Source of the DNA: Enterococcus mundtii
Lineage (GTDB): Bacteria; Bacillota; Bacilli; Lactobacillales; Enterococcaceae
NCBI RefSeq assembly: GCF_002813755.1
Contig: NZ_CP018061.1
Coordinates: forward strand, 1,416,001-1,480,000
Length of the DNA stretch: 64,000 nucleotides
Direction: 5' to 3'
Position 1 is the first letter of the stretch; each line of letters begins with the position of its first letter. The notes beneath the pieces are model-generated. The model did not search any database. It saw nothing but the letters and a program-made list of their open reading frames with translations, and was not told the origin of the DNA. Below are positions 43,345 through 52,848 of the stretch, one piece after another. Both the position numbers and the translations under genes were made by a program.

Positions 43345-46300
43345 TTATTCATTTGACTCTTCTTCCACCTCGTCAGTAGATCGTTTTTTCCAAAAGAAGA
43401 TGCCGCCAACCAATGTCAGTAATATGGTACCCAATACAGAGAGAAGCGTGTTTCTAGTGGCATTTGTTTGTGGTAAGTTGCCTGTTGCTTCTTGATCACT
43501 TCCGTCATTTGGTCCACTTTCTCCGTTCTCGCCGGTATCACTTCCAGTCCCCTCTTCACCAGCAGCACCTGGAGTATCTTCTGCACCTTGTTCAACCACT
43601 GAGTATCTTCCTTCAGCACTTGTTGTAAAACCACCATGTGCTTCATTGACTTGGATGTCTAAACCAACAACATTGTTACTTCCAAGTGCAGATGTATCGA
43701 TTTGTGAATCTTCTTGTAACTGAACCGTATAAGAATTGGCTGGAATTTCGCGACCATTTACTCTTACTGTTTCAACCATAGATTTCGGATCGACTCTTTC
43801 TGTGCCAATCGCAATAGAAGCTACTCGTGTTCGAACATCTAACTCCCCTGTTGGCTCAAAGCCATATTCTGTCACATTATAAACAGCAAACTGTCCTCCA
43901 TAAGTGAAGTTTCTTTCTTGTTCTTCATGCATCAAGATATTGTTGTTCGCATCTTGGTGGAAGACCTTGACAACATCTCCTTCAACTACTGGAAAGGCAC
44001 TTCCACTATTGAACCGTGAAATAGCTTGTTGGATCGTTTGTGTTCCACGAACTTCATATTGATATTTCGACCGTCCATCTTGGCCGATGATTTCGATTCC
44101 ATAATACACATTATTGTCGTCCACTTGCGTTACTCGATTATTTAAAATCGTACGATCCGAACCTTGAATGGATTGAATCTCGATTTGGCGACCACTTTTC
44201 ACTAAACCAAATGAACCTACTGTCTCATTTTGACGATTCTTTAAATGGATCGTGCTACCCCATTTGACTTCATAAGGCACTTCAATATCTGTTGCGGTTA
44301 CACCATCTGCTGTGGATACACGAACGGTCACTGATTTTTGACCAGCTGTTTGTGTATCGAACGCATCAATTTGTTCCACATTATATAACGAACTAGATAA
44401 TTGGTGTCCGTTAAAGCGGACTTCATTGATCAGCTTTGTTGCATCCAATTCACTTGCATCTTCACCTAAAACCAAGCTTTGATTTTGTTTTTCTGCATGG
44501 ATCATAGTGATTGGTTCAAACTCACCGTTTTGGATTCGGTAATGGGCATAATTAGATCCCGCCGTAAAGTTTCTGACCAAGTTATCACGCATCAACAAGT
44601 TACGATTTTCTGTTTCCGCATGATAAACTTTGAAAATATCCCCTTCATTTACTTCTAACGGTTGCCCATTATTAAAGCCTTGGATTGCTTGTCTGATCGT
44701 CATATGTCCTGTCACTTCATAGCTGTATTTGATATTATCAGGAAACAGGCGACTTTCTGGCTGCTCTGGATCAGCTAAAATTTCGATTCGATAATACGTA
44801 TCACGACCAAAAACATTATTCACCGCATTGTTTAAAATCGTTCCTTCCTCGCCTTGAGTGGCGTGGATTTTTGATAGCCCATCTTGCTCGACGATACTGA
44901 ATGCCCCAACTGTTGCATTTTCTAAGCCCTTCAATAAGAACGTACTACCCCACTTCACTTCATAAGGAATCTCCAGCTCCACGGAGGCTAGACCGTCCTT
45001 CATAGCCATTCTCAAACGAACTTCTCGTTTACCAATGGTTGAAGTATCGAAATCAGATAAGCGCTCGATCGTATAGGTATCTTCTGCCACAGGTTCTCCA
45101 TTGATCGTCACGCTATCTAATAATTCTTCCAATTCAAAGTTGGTTGTATCTTGCGCTAAAACAAGTTCCTTATTTGCTGTATGAGCATCCATTACTGCCA
45201 TTGGTTCAAATCCGTATGCGGTTACCTCATAGTAGGCATAAGAAGAATTATGAGTAAAGTCTTTTTCTTCCTCATTAACAAATAACACTGAACTTCCTTC
45301 TGAACGTTGCGGATGATAAATTTTGATGATATCTCCAAATTGAACGGTTACCGCGCGATTGGTTCCAAAATTATCCATCACTTGTTGTAGCGTTGCTCGT
45401 CCTGGCATATCTTGAGAATAAATTGTACGATCGCCACGAATGATCTCCATTGAGTAATACAAGGAAGAGTTTGGACTCAACTGCTCATTTAACGGTGAAT
45501 CAATCCCCGGGAACATCGTTAACTGACGCACCGAATTATTACTTCCTGGTCTTAAAGAGAAAGCTCCTGCCGCACCGCCATTGGCTGAACGCATCACAAT
45601 CGTATTCCCCCACTTGACTTCATAAGGGACAGTGATTTCTTTTGAAACTAATCCATCTCTTGTTTCAAATTGGATGCGTAAATCTTTCTTACCAGCAGTG
45701 GATGTATCAAATTCTTCTAATTGAGTCACTGTATATAGACTCGGTGCTAATTCGACCCCATTGACTGTGATATGATCGATCAGATTTGCTCCATTGATGC
45801 CTGCTGTACTATCGCCTAAAGTAAATTCTTGTGGTGAAGATTCTGCAGCCACGGTAATAATTGGTTCTAACCCATTATCTGTCACTTCGTAATAAGCATA
45901 ATTTGAACCAATCGTGTAATCACGAACTAATTCGTCTTGCATGAGCAAGTTTCGCCCTTGCGAAGCACCTTGAGGATCTGCATGGTAAACTTTGATCACA
46001 TTGCCTTTTTCAACTGGTAAAGGCTGTCCATTATTGAAGCCACTGATCGCATCTCGGATCGAGGAGTTACCTGCTACTTCATATGTAAAATTCGAGCTAG
46101 TTCCTCCCATGATCTCGATCGAATAATACGTATCGCGACCAAAGTGATTGTTGACTGGATTGGCAAGGTTCGTACCACTTACGCCTTGAGATGCATGGAG
46201 TGCCAATTGTCCGTCTTCTTTAAGCAAACTAAACGCACCAACCGTTGCTTCATTCAGTCCTCTTAACACAAAAGTATGGCCCCAATTCACACCGTATTCT

Positions 46301-48531
46301 ACTTCCATTTCATTCGAGGCAAGACCATCATTCATATTTAGTCTTAGACGCATATTACGTGTGCCGATCGTACTCGTGTCAAAATCAATCAGTGATTCTA
46401 CTGTATATTGGCTATTATCAATTCTTCGACCATTGATCGTCACATTATCGATCAATGAGCTAGGATCAATGTTGGAGGTGTTTTCACCTAATGCAAAGTT
46501 TTTTTGTGAAGCTTGCGCTTCCATGACCGGAGCAGGTCTAAAACCAGAAGAGGTGACTTCGTAGTATGCATATTCTGTGTCATAGGTAAAATCATGCTCT
46601 TCTTCATTCATCATCAAAACTGAGCTGTTGGCTGTTCGTTCCGGATGATGGATACGAATTACATCGCCCAATTGGACATTGAAAATATTGTCTGTGTTAC
46701 CAAATTGATCCATGATTTGTTGTAGAGTCGTACGATTCGACATCTCTTGATTGTAGATTACATTGTTATTACGCATAATTTGGATCGAATAGTATGTAGA
46801 AAAAGGAGAAGTTAATCGTCCTACAGAAGCGTCCATGTCTGTTGCTAAGCCATTAGTAATTCTTAGGGGAATATTATTAGAATCTGAATTACTTAATAAT
46901 AATGAAAATGCCCCAGCTGATTGACCGTTGATCGATCTCATCAAAATTGTGTTATCCCAACGCACGTTAACAGTAGTTTCAATTGTTCCTGTGGTTCTCA
47001 CGTTTACGTCTGGTCGTTGTCCTTCAACAGTTAATCTTAATTGATGTTCACCAACTGTTTGATAATCTGGCTCAAATGATTCTGAAGCAACCAATCTAAG
47101 AGAATCGATATCTAGTGGTGTTCCTCTAAAAGATGCAGATTTGATTAAATCTCTGAATGCATTACTATTCAATAAAGATCTTGTATTACCTAGCTGTTGA
47201 GCTCTGATTGGATGTAACTCAATCATTATTCCTTGGTCTGGTATTACTTCAGCATTCACAGAAGCGGTTGCTTCTCTGCCATCTTGTGTACGAACTCGCG
47301 CTTGCCATACGAAGGAACCTGGGGTCGCTGTACTCGTCGGAGTAATCCATGACAACTGATAGGAACCTTGATAATTGACGTCAAAAAGTTCATCCAAAGC
47401 TGGTACTGGATCATTTTGATAAACTTGTATTTGATCTTCTTTTGTAGTAATCAATGGTAGGACTTCCATATCAAAAGTCACGATTACTGGAGGTCTGCCA
47501 GTTTGATCCCTGACTTCTATGCGTACTTGTTGCTTACCTATTCTGTTCGTATCTGGTTCCGTTAACCATCGGTAACTGACATCTCCACGAGAATTTACTA
47601 CGTTTACATAGCTTTCAGGATCGGGAACTGTCTCCCCATGGCTAAGTGTATGTGTACCTGGCTTGACATTCGCACGTAGATCACCAATATCCGTAGTTGA
47701 AAAATCAAATTTAAACTCCGTCGCAATTCTTACCGTACTCCAAGCTTCATTCCAGGGTTCAATATACCAATAATAAGAATACGGAAATCTCTCTACATCA
47801 AATATTTCTTCTTGAGGTGGAGCTACTCTTAGACGAGTAAATACAACATTTATTTCTCCAATATTCAAATTTTGAGCTGTAGAACTTTCCGTAGGGGTGA
47901 TTTCCATTCGCCAATTTCCACTACGTGAAATGGCGTTGATCCTGAAAACTCTTCTTGGTGCAGAATCCCCATTCGCCCTTAATGGGCTCAGATTATTGAT
48001 TGTTACTCCTGGTGTACTCACACTAGAGGAATAATAAAAAATAGGTGTCACGTTTCTAAATATCATTGTGTCATTAACACTTAAATTATCATTGTCTGTA
48101 TTGAATTGTTCATTGATCCCTTTTTGCATCTCATTAACTAAAAACTCACCTAAACGAATTGAATTAGTACTAGGAGCAACTAGGATACTATCTGGAACGT
48201 CTATCGCATATCTAGGATTTAATAATCGTTCCAAAATTCGTTCTTGTTCTTCTTTTGATTCTTTCTCTGATACCGTGCGAGAATTTGTTTCTTCTTTATT
48301 TGATGTACTATCTGTTGTTCTACTGGCGTTTTTATTTACCTTTTTATTATCTTCAGTGTTTTCTATCGCCTTGTCAGAGTCATCATTTTTTTGCCTATTA
48401 CTAACTTGTCTATTTTGACTCATTCCTAAATTATTGAATGCAGTCACTGCCTGAACAACTGTGCCATTAAGATTACCTAAAGTCAATCCTAGGATCAAAG
48501 CACTGTTCAACAGTTTTTTTCTTGTTCTCAA
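43345..48531 (-). CDS. Giant LPxTN-anchored surface protein with mucin-binding-like modules
   Basis: A 1728-residue wall-anchored protein. It starts with a TTG (GGGAGG seven bases ahead). A signal peptide (about 1-30) is followed by a Ser/Asn/Lys-rich linker, a domain I do not recognise (about 100-260), Ig-like segments (about 270-430) and then five modules with a W-G-x-T-I/F ... GAFSL core near residues 524, 746, 971, 1191 and 1423, resembling the putative mucin/carbohydrate-binding module of M60-type proteins. Each is preceded by an Ig-like linker (L-I-x-V-T-I-N-G-x). The end is LPQTN, a membrane segment and a charged tail. Probably an adhesin; the ligand is unknown. Confidence 0.85.
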   Translation of the reverse strand: MRTRKKLLNSALILGLTLGNLNGTVVQAVTAFNNLGMSQNRQVSNRQKNDDSDKAIENTEDNKKVNKNASRTTDSTSNKEETNSRTVSEKESKEEQERILERLLNPRYAIDVPDSILVAPSTNSIRLGEFLVNEMQKGINEQFNTDNDNLSVNDTMIFRNVTPIFYYSSSVSTPGVTINNLSPLRANGDSAPRRVFRINAISRSGNWRMEITPTESSTAQNLNIGEINVVFTRLRVAPPQEEIFDVERFPYSYYWYIEPWNEAWSTVRIATEFKFDFSTTDIGDLRANVKPGTHTLSHGETVPDPESYVNVVNSRGDVSYRWLTEPDTNRIGKQQVRIEVRDQTGRPPVIVTFDMEVLPLITTKEDQIQVYQNDPVPALDELFDVNYQGSYQLSWITPTSTATPGSFVWQARVRTQDGREATASVNAEVIPDQGIMIELHPIRAQQLGNTRSLLNSNAFRDLIKSASFRGTPLDIDSLRLVASESFEPDYQTVGEHQLRLTVEGQRPDVNVRTTGTIETTVNVRWDNTILMRSINGQSAGAFSLLLSNSDSNNIPLRITNGLATDMDASVGRLTSPFSTYYSIQIMRNNNVIYNQEMSNRTTLQQIMDQFGNTDNIFNVQLGDVIRIHHPERTANSSVLMMNEEEHDFTYDTEYAYYEVTSSGFRPAPVMEAQASQKNFALGENTSNIDPSSLIDNVTINGRRIDNSQYTVESLIDFDTSTIGTRNMRLRLNMNDGLASNEMEVEYGVNWGHTFVLRGLNEATVGAFSLLKEDGQLALHASQGVSGTNLANPVNNHFGRDTYYSIEIMGGTSSNFTYEVAGNSSIRDAISGFNNGQPLPVEKGNVIKVYHADPQGASQGRNLLMQDELVRDYTIGSNYAYYEVTDNGLEPIITVAAESSPQEFTLGDSTAGINGANLIDHITVNGVELAPSLYTVTQLEEFDTSTAGKKDLRIQFETRDGLVSKEITVPYEVKWGNTIVMRSANGGAAGAFSLRPGSNNSVRQLTMFPGIDSPLNEQLSPNSSLYYSMEIIRGDRTIYSQDMPGRATLQQVMDNFGTNRAVTVQFGDIIKIYHPQRSEGSSVLFVNEEEKDFTHNSSYAYYEVTAYGFEPMAVMDAHTANKELVLAQDTTNFELEELLDSVTINGEPVAEDTYTIERLSDFDTSTIGKREVRLRMAMKDGLASVELEIPYEVKWGSTFLLKGLENATVGAFSIVEQDGLSKIHATQGEEGTILNNAVNNVFGRDTYYRIEILADPEQPESRLFPDNIKYSYEVTGHMTIRQAIQGFNNGQPLEVNEGDIFKVYHAETENRNLLMRDNLVRNFTAGSNYAHYRIQNGEFEPITMIHAEKQNQSLVLGEDASELDATKLINEVRFNGHQLSSSLYNVEQIDAFDTQTAGQKSVTVRVSTADGVTATDIEVPYEVKWGSTIHLKNRQNETVGSFGLVKSGRQIEIQSIQGSDRTILNNRVTQVDDNNVYYGIEIIGQDGRSKYQYEVRGTQTIQQAISRFNSGSAFPVVEGDVVKVFHQDANNNILMHEEQERNFTYGGQFAVYNVTEYGFEPTGELDVRTRVASIAIGTERVDPKSMVETVRVNGREIPANSYTVQLQEDSQIDTSALGSNNVVGLDIQVNEAHGGFTTSAEGRYSVVEQGAEDTPGAAGEEGTGSDTGENGESGPNDGSDQEATGNLPQTNATRNTLLSVLGTILLTLVGGIFFWKKRSTDEVEEESNE
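43830..46980 (-). repeat. Five approximately 0.67-kb coding repeats in the adhesin
   Basis: The modules recur every 220-232 residues. Modules 1 and 3 resemble each other (MRS-NG-AGAFSL) and so do 2 and 4 (L-GL-ATVGAFS), so a two-module block of about 1.35 kb appears to have been duplicated; module 5 is more diverged. Phrases such as GRDTYY, FNNGQPL and RNLLM recur in the even modules. Confidence 0.8.
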
Positions 48532-49012
48532 ATCATTACCTCCCTATTCTCAAACAACAAGAGAATAAACATTTCGTCTGTTTCATTCTCTGTTGGTAGT
48601 CATTTATTTTACCTTCAAAGGATGTTCGTAGTATCTCAAATGACTCTTTTATTAAAAACGTTATGTATTTTCCGTTTCTTAATCGTCTTTTTACTATTCA
48701 CTCCTTTTTCAAATCATTTAGAAAAGCATCGAAAAGCTTTACTTATTCAAGCTTATCGGTCATCCGCATCTTGTGTAACGCCATTTTTTCCCTTTCGATT
48801 GGGAGTAATTGAAAGGAGGTTTTTTGTGAGAAAATAATCTTTTGCTTATCTACTTGCTAAAACGCCGAAAGGACAACAAAAAAGAAGGATCTTCACTTCG
48901 TTGAACAAGTCAACTTGTAAAGATCCTTCAATCAAATAACTGGTAATTGAATGTTACCGATTATTTCAAAGTAGAAGAATTTTTGCATTCATTGCAAATT
49001 TCTTCTTTATTC
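48532..49012. other. Intergenic region between the adhesin and the second gls24 operon
   Basis: About 480 bases. The right end holds the gls24 operon terminator (48886-48940) and the left part must contain the adhesin promoter. A 71-codon plus-strand frame (48622-48837) has no ribosome binding site and an unusual composition and is not called. Confidence 0.45.
48886..48940 (-). terminator. Terminator of the second gls24 operon
   Basis: GAAGGATCTT / AAGATCCTTC stem with an inner ACAAGT/ACTTGT pairing; on the minus strand it is followed by TTTTTTGTTG. Confidence 0.78.
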
Positions 49013-49255
49013 TTATAATTTACGTGCAAAGAATGACACGATCAATACTAAGACGATCGCACCGATCAATGATGGAACGATTGCCATACCACCAATTACT
49101 GGTCCCCATGATCCTAACACTGCTTGCCCGATTGCTGAACCAACAAGTCCTGCAATGACGTTTGCAATGATACCCATTGAAGAACCCTTATTTGTGATTG
49201 CTCCTGCAATTGCTCCGATAACTCCACCTACGATTAATGACCAAATAAAACCCAT
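49013..49255 (-). CDS. glsB: GlsB/YeaQ/YmgE family membrane protein, copy 2
   Basis: An 80-residue glycine-rich membrane protein almost identical to copy 1 at 35231-35473; differences are conservative (for example AVLGSWG against ALLGTWG). It is the last gene of the second gls24 operon, 90 bases after the gls24 gene. Confidence 0.88.
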   Translation of the reverse strand: MGFIWSLIVGGVIGAIAGAITNKGSSMGIIANVIAGLVGSAIGQAVLGSWGPVIGGMAIVPSLIGAIVLVLIVSFFARKL

Positions 49256-49345
49256 CTGTATTTCCTCCTATAGTGTCTAGCCGATTTTTTCAATGCGACA
49301 TCTTATTTATTTTAATTAAAAGTTTTTTTGACTCACCAAGATACT

Positions 49346-50116
49346 TTATTGTACTCTTGGTTCGTTATTTTCTTTTACTTTTTCCGTTCCTTTGTTTGCT
49401 GCATGTTTTGCTTTGTCTGTTTGTTCTGACGCAAATTCTCCAGTTGCTTTTGCAGCATCTGTCACTTTATCTTGAACAGTGACTTGGTCTTGTTCAAATT
49501 CTTCTTTTGATTTGATATCTGTGACATTGACATTCACTTCGATGACATCTAAATGTGTCATATTCGCTACTTCTTCACTGATGATCTCTTTCATTTGTTT
49601 AAAGATATCTTCGATGTCCTTGCCATATTCAACGACGATCGACATATCAACAGCCACTTGTTTTTTTCCAACTTCTGTTTCGATGCCTGCTGTTTCATTG
49701 TCCGTATTGACTAATTTACCAGCAACATTTGAGAAAAAGCCTCCATCTACTGTTAATAGTCCGTCGATACGTTCTAATGCGATCGCAATAATTTTTTGAA
49801 TGACTTTGTCATCATAAGTTACTTCACCGTTCATTGATTCCTCACTGCCCTTCACTTCGTTTGTCTGTTTACTTGCCTCATGAGTTGGAGTATGCACACC
49901 TGGATTTTTTGCTTCATGATGTGGATGATCATGGTGTTCTTTTTGATCATGCGCTACTTTTTCTTCTACATGTGGCACCACTGGATCTGGATGTGCAGAT
50001 ACCGGTGCTGTTTTATTTTTTTCATCCTTGATCCCTTGCGCTTGATTTGGCGTTGTTGGATCTGGATGTGCTGATTTCGGTGTATTTCCGTTTGTATTTG
50101 TATGATTGTTTTCCAT
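49346..50116 (-). CDS. gls24: Gls24 / Asp23 family protein with His-rich N-terminal extension, copy 2
   Basis: A 256-residue protein. The Asp23 domain (about 99-205, YDDKVIQKIIAIALERIDGLLTVDGGFF) and the tail ending NNEPRVQ match copy 1, but there is an extra N-terminal region of about 85 residues. That region contains two SAHPDP units and a His/Asp/Glu-rich stretch (DQKEHHDHPHHEAK), suggestive of metal binding or a flexible surface. The start ATG has AGGAGGC just upstream and the frame is closed nearby, so the extension is real. Confidence 0.88.
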   Translation of the reverse strand: MENNHTNTNGNTPKSAHPDPTTPNQAQGIKDEKNKTAPVSAHPDPVVPHVEEKVAHDQKEHHDHPHHEAKNPGVHTPTHEASKQTNEVKGSEESMNGEVTYDDKVIQKIIAIALERIDGLLTVDGGFFSNVAGKLVNTDNETAGIETEVGKKQVAVDMSIVVEYGKDIEDIFKQMKEIISEEVANMTHLDVIEVNVNVTDIKSKEEFEQDQVTVQDKVTDAAKATGEFASEQTDKAKHAANKGTEKVKENNEPRVQ

Positions 50117-50127
50117 GGTAAAGCCTC

Positions 50128-50316
50128 CTAAGATTTAAAGTAATGTTCTAAAATTCCGGTTCTTTTTAAATACATGCCGATGGCTACGCCAAGTGCAACC
50201 ATGATCACGATCAGCAATGTTTTAAAAAATCCGACAGCTACTAGCAAAATAGCTAATATCAATCCAAGCGCGCCACAAATAATTGGGAGCTTGTATGTCG
50301 AAAAGATCTCGTTCAT
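50128..50316 (-). CDS. DUF2273 small membrane protein, copy 2
   Basis: A 62-residue protein with two hydrophobic segments, similar to copy 1 (start MNEIFSTYKLPIICGALGLI, end LEHYFKS). It lies between amaP and gls24 with 11-12-base gaps. Confidence 0.87.
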   Translation of the reverse strand: MNEIFSTYKLPIICGALGLILAILLVAVGFFKTLLIVIMVALGVAIGMYLKRTGILEHYFKS

Positions 50317-50328
50317 TTTCTCTCCCCC

Positions 50329-50892
50329 TTACTGTACTCGTGAGTGTTCAACTCTTTTTGATTGTGGTGAATCAAAACCGGTATAATTGATCAGGACATT
50401 CACTGGTTCATCTGTGCCGATGATTTGTTTTACATCGCGCTCAATGTCTGTCATTAGTGCTCCTGTTTTACCGATTAATGATGACGTACGTTTCAACTCG
50501 CCTTTTACTTTTACGTCAATTTTATTTTTTGTTGCTTTGATCGTTACTTTTGGGGAAGAAACAAAGTCTTCTTTCGTCAATCGTGAACGAACCATTCCTT
50601 CGATTGCTTTTTTATCTAATGTTAACTCTCCATCACCTTTTTTTAATAAGAATGACCGGTAAGTTTTTGGGTAGAATAATAAGACTAGAATCAATATCAA
50701 CGTCAACACAGCAAACGCTGCGGTTACCCAAAAGACATATTGTTGTACGTAAAAGTTAGTTAATGATAAAAAGCGAAATTCTTCTAACTTAAACGGCAAT
50801 GGATACACTGAGCTTAGCAACATTGCAAATATTAAAACAGACAGCAGAAGGATCAGTAAGATCGCTCCTATCGTTTTGGCTCCTTTGTTCAT
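50329..50892 (-). CDS. amaP: Alkaline shock response membrane anchor protein AmaP, copy 2
   Basis: A 187-residue protein with two N-terminal membrane segments (about 7-27 and 45-70) and the cytoplasmic LTLDKKAIEGMVRSRL / VKVKGELKRTSSLIGKTGAL part, matching copy 1. AGGAGGGCGAG precedes the ATG. It starts 30 bases after the dehydrogenase gene, in the same transcription direction. Confidence 0.86.
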   Translation of the reverse strand: MNKGAKTIGAILLILLLSVLIFAMLLSSVYPLPFKLEEFRFLSLTNFYVQQYVFWVTAAFAVLTLILILVLLFYPKTYRSFLLKKGDGELTLDKKAIEGMVRSRLTKEDFVSSPKVTIKATKNKIDVKVKGELKRTSSLIGKTGALMTDIERDVKQIIGTDEPVNVLINYTGFDSPQSKRVEHSRVQ

Positions 50893-50922
50893 TTTCTCGC
50901 CCTCCTAGCTTCTAGTCACTGA

Positions 50923-51816
50923 TTATAGATTGATAGCTTCTCCACCAGTGATACCGTAAATCTGTGCTGTGACATAGCTTGCTTTGTTGGATGCAAGAAA
51001 GACATAAACAGGTGCTAGCTCAGCTGGTTGACCTGCACGTTCCAACAATGCTTGTTGACCAAACTCAGGTAGATCTTCTTTTGGTTGACCTGCATCTAGT
51101 TGTAATGGTGTCCAAATTGGTCCTGGTGCTACGCCGTTGACACGAATTCCTTTTGGTGCTAATTGTTTTGCTAAACCAATGGTGAAGTTTGCAATCGAAG
51201 CTTTAGTCGCTGCATAATCTAACAAGTGTTCACTTGGATTGAATGCTTGGACAGAAGTCGTTGTAAGGATTGCTCCTCCTGCTGGAATATGTGGAATTGC
51301 TTCTTTCACAAGTGCAAACATTGCGATGATATTTACAGCAAAAGTATCTTTTACTTGTTCTAATGGGATTTCTGCAATTGAAGGAGACGAAATTTGTTGC
51401 GCCGCATTCAGAACAAGTGTGTCTAATCCACCAAATGCATCCACTGTTTTTTGGATGATTTCTTTTGGTGCAGCTTCATCTCGCAAATCATAAGGTAATA
51501 GTAATGCTTTACGTCCAGCTTCCTCGATATAATGGGCTACTTGTTGCGCGTCTTCTTCCTCACCTGGGAAAAATTGAATGGCTACATCTGCGCCTTCTCG
51601 TGCAAAGGCAATGGCAGCGGCACGTCCAATACCAGAGTCTGCACCTGTGATCAAGACACGTCGATTTGCTAATTGCTCCGTACCTTTATAACTTTCTTCA
51701 CCGCAATCAGGCACTGGTTTCATATCCTTTTGCAAAGCCGGAGTTTCTTGATCCTGTTTTGGAAATTCTTCTGTGTGGTATAGTTTTCTTGGGTCGATTA
51801 AATTTGGTTCTGTCAT
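50923..51816 (-). CDS. Short-chain dehydrogenase/reductase, general-stress type
   Basis: A 297-residue SDR oxidoreductase. It has the nucleotide-binding TGADSGIGRAAA, the NAAQQ motif, Ser in TTTSVQAF and YAATKAS with the catalytic Tyr and Lys. The N-terminal extension with PVPDCGEESYKG is typical of the YhdF/YghA group of stress-induced SDRs. The substrate is not known. It precedes the second amaP gene and likely shares its transcript. Confidence 0.88.
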   Translation of the reverse strand: MTEPNLIDPRKLYHTEEFPKQDQETPALQKDMKPVPDCGEESYKGTEQLANRRVLITGADSGIGRAAAIAFAREGADVAIQFFPGEEEDAQQVAHYIEEAGRKALLLPYDLRDEAAPKEIIQKTVDAFGGLDTLVLNAAQQISSPSIAEIPLEQVKDTFAVNIIAMFALVKEAIPHIPAGGAILTTTSVQAFNPSEHLLDYAATKASIANFTIGLAKQLAPKGIRVNGVAPGPIWTPLQLDAGQPKEDLPEFGQQALLERAGQPAELAPVYVFLASNKASYVTAQIYGITGGEAINL

Positions 51817-51880
51817 GTTGATCCTCCTAATTTTTAGTCATAACTGACGTTATAAATTTGGGCATAAAAGCCCATATTAA

Positions 51881-52822
51881 TTATTTTGTGTAATCTTTTC
51901 TAAATAAATGATACCCTAGCGCAGCAGCCGCAAGGATTGATCCTCCTAATACTAAAAGAAAACCAGTTGCTGAATCTTCTCCTGGTAATCCACCGGTATT
52001 CATTCCCCAAATACCAGCGATCATCGCAGGTACAGAGATGATCAATGCGGTAGAATCCAGATATTTCATCAGATGATTCAAATTGTTGTCCATCATTCCA
52101 TTGAACAGATCGCCGATACTTTCTAACAGATCGCGATAAATCAGAATCATCTTCTCTGTTTGGCGTTGCCTTAAACGAACGTCATAAAGAAGCTGTTCGT
52201 CATTGACACGTTCTTTGAATTCAGGTGTTTCCCACAATAGTTCCATTGTCTCTTTTTGATCCCGCAACGTATGATCGATGTAAACAATGTCTCTTTCTAA
52301 ATCAGCTTGCTTATATAGCTCTTCATTTTCTGTCGTTTTTCGAGCTTCTTGATCTAACGCATCAATACGCGTTTTCATTTCACGAAGTTCTTTGACAAAA
52401 TGGGTATAGATATCTAATGCCGCATAAACAATCACTTTTTCGAAAGAATCGATTTTATTACCATGATGTTCAATCAGCCGATCGATAAAATTGGTTTTTT
52501 CGTCCCGACAAGTAATCAATAAGTCATTTGATATGACGAACGACAATGGCGTCAGGCGACGTTCGATTTTTTCTTTTTCACTTGAAAGGTTGAGCAGTAC
52601 TAAGGAAATCGGGTTGTTCAAACTTGTTCCTGATAGATGTTCAAGCCGTGAGACCTCTTCTGGATAAGTCATACCGACAAAAATATCTTCAGGAAGCTGA
52701 TAGGTTCGAGTAACCTGTTCGATTTCCTCAGTATCGCTCGTATCAATAACAAGCCAATTAAAATGTTCTTCATCTGCGGCTATTACTTTCTTGTTTTCAT
52801 CAATCAAGTAATATTCCAGCAT
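51881..52822 (-). CDS. CorA-like divalent cation transporter
   Basis: A 313-residue CorA family protein: a large cytoplasmic domain with long helices (about 110-250) and two C-terminal membrane segments, with the pore signature GMNTGGLPG. It would move Mg2+ or related cations. The frame opens ten codons earlier at a TTG, but GGAAAGGACG lies ahead of the ATG at 52822. It is 64 bases upstream of the dehydrogenase, in the same orientation. Confidence 0.86.
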   Translation of the reverse strand: MLEYYLIDENKKVIAADEEHFNWLVIDTSDTEEIEQVTRTYQLPEDIFVGMTYPEEVSRLEHLSGTSLNNPISLVLLNLSSEKEKIERRLTPLSFVISNDLLITCRDEKTNFIDRLIEHHGNKIDSFEKVIVYAALDIYTHFVKELREMKTRIDALDQEARKTTENEELYKQADLERDIVYIDHTLRDQKETMELLWETPEFKERVNDEQLLYDVRLRQRQTEKMILIYRDLLESIGDLFNGMMDNNLNHLMKYLDSTALIISVPAMIAGIWGMNTGGLPGEDSATGFLLVLGGSILAAAALGYHLFRKDYTK

Positions 52823-52848
52823 GGTGAATCGTCCTTTCCAGTATGCAA

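Noticed and set aside
48622-48837. 71-codon plus-strand frame between the adhesin and the second gls24 operon.
   Set aside because: No ribosome binding site, atypical composition, and it occupies the presumed adhesin promoter region.
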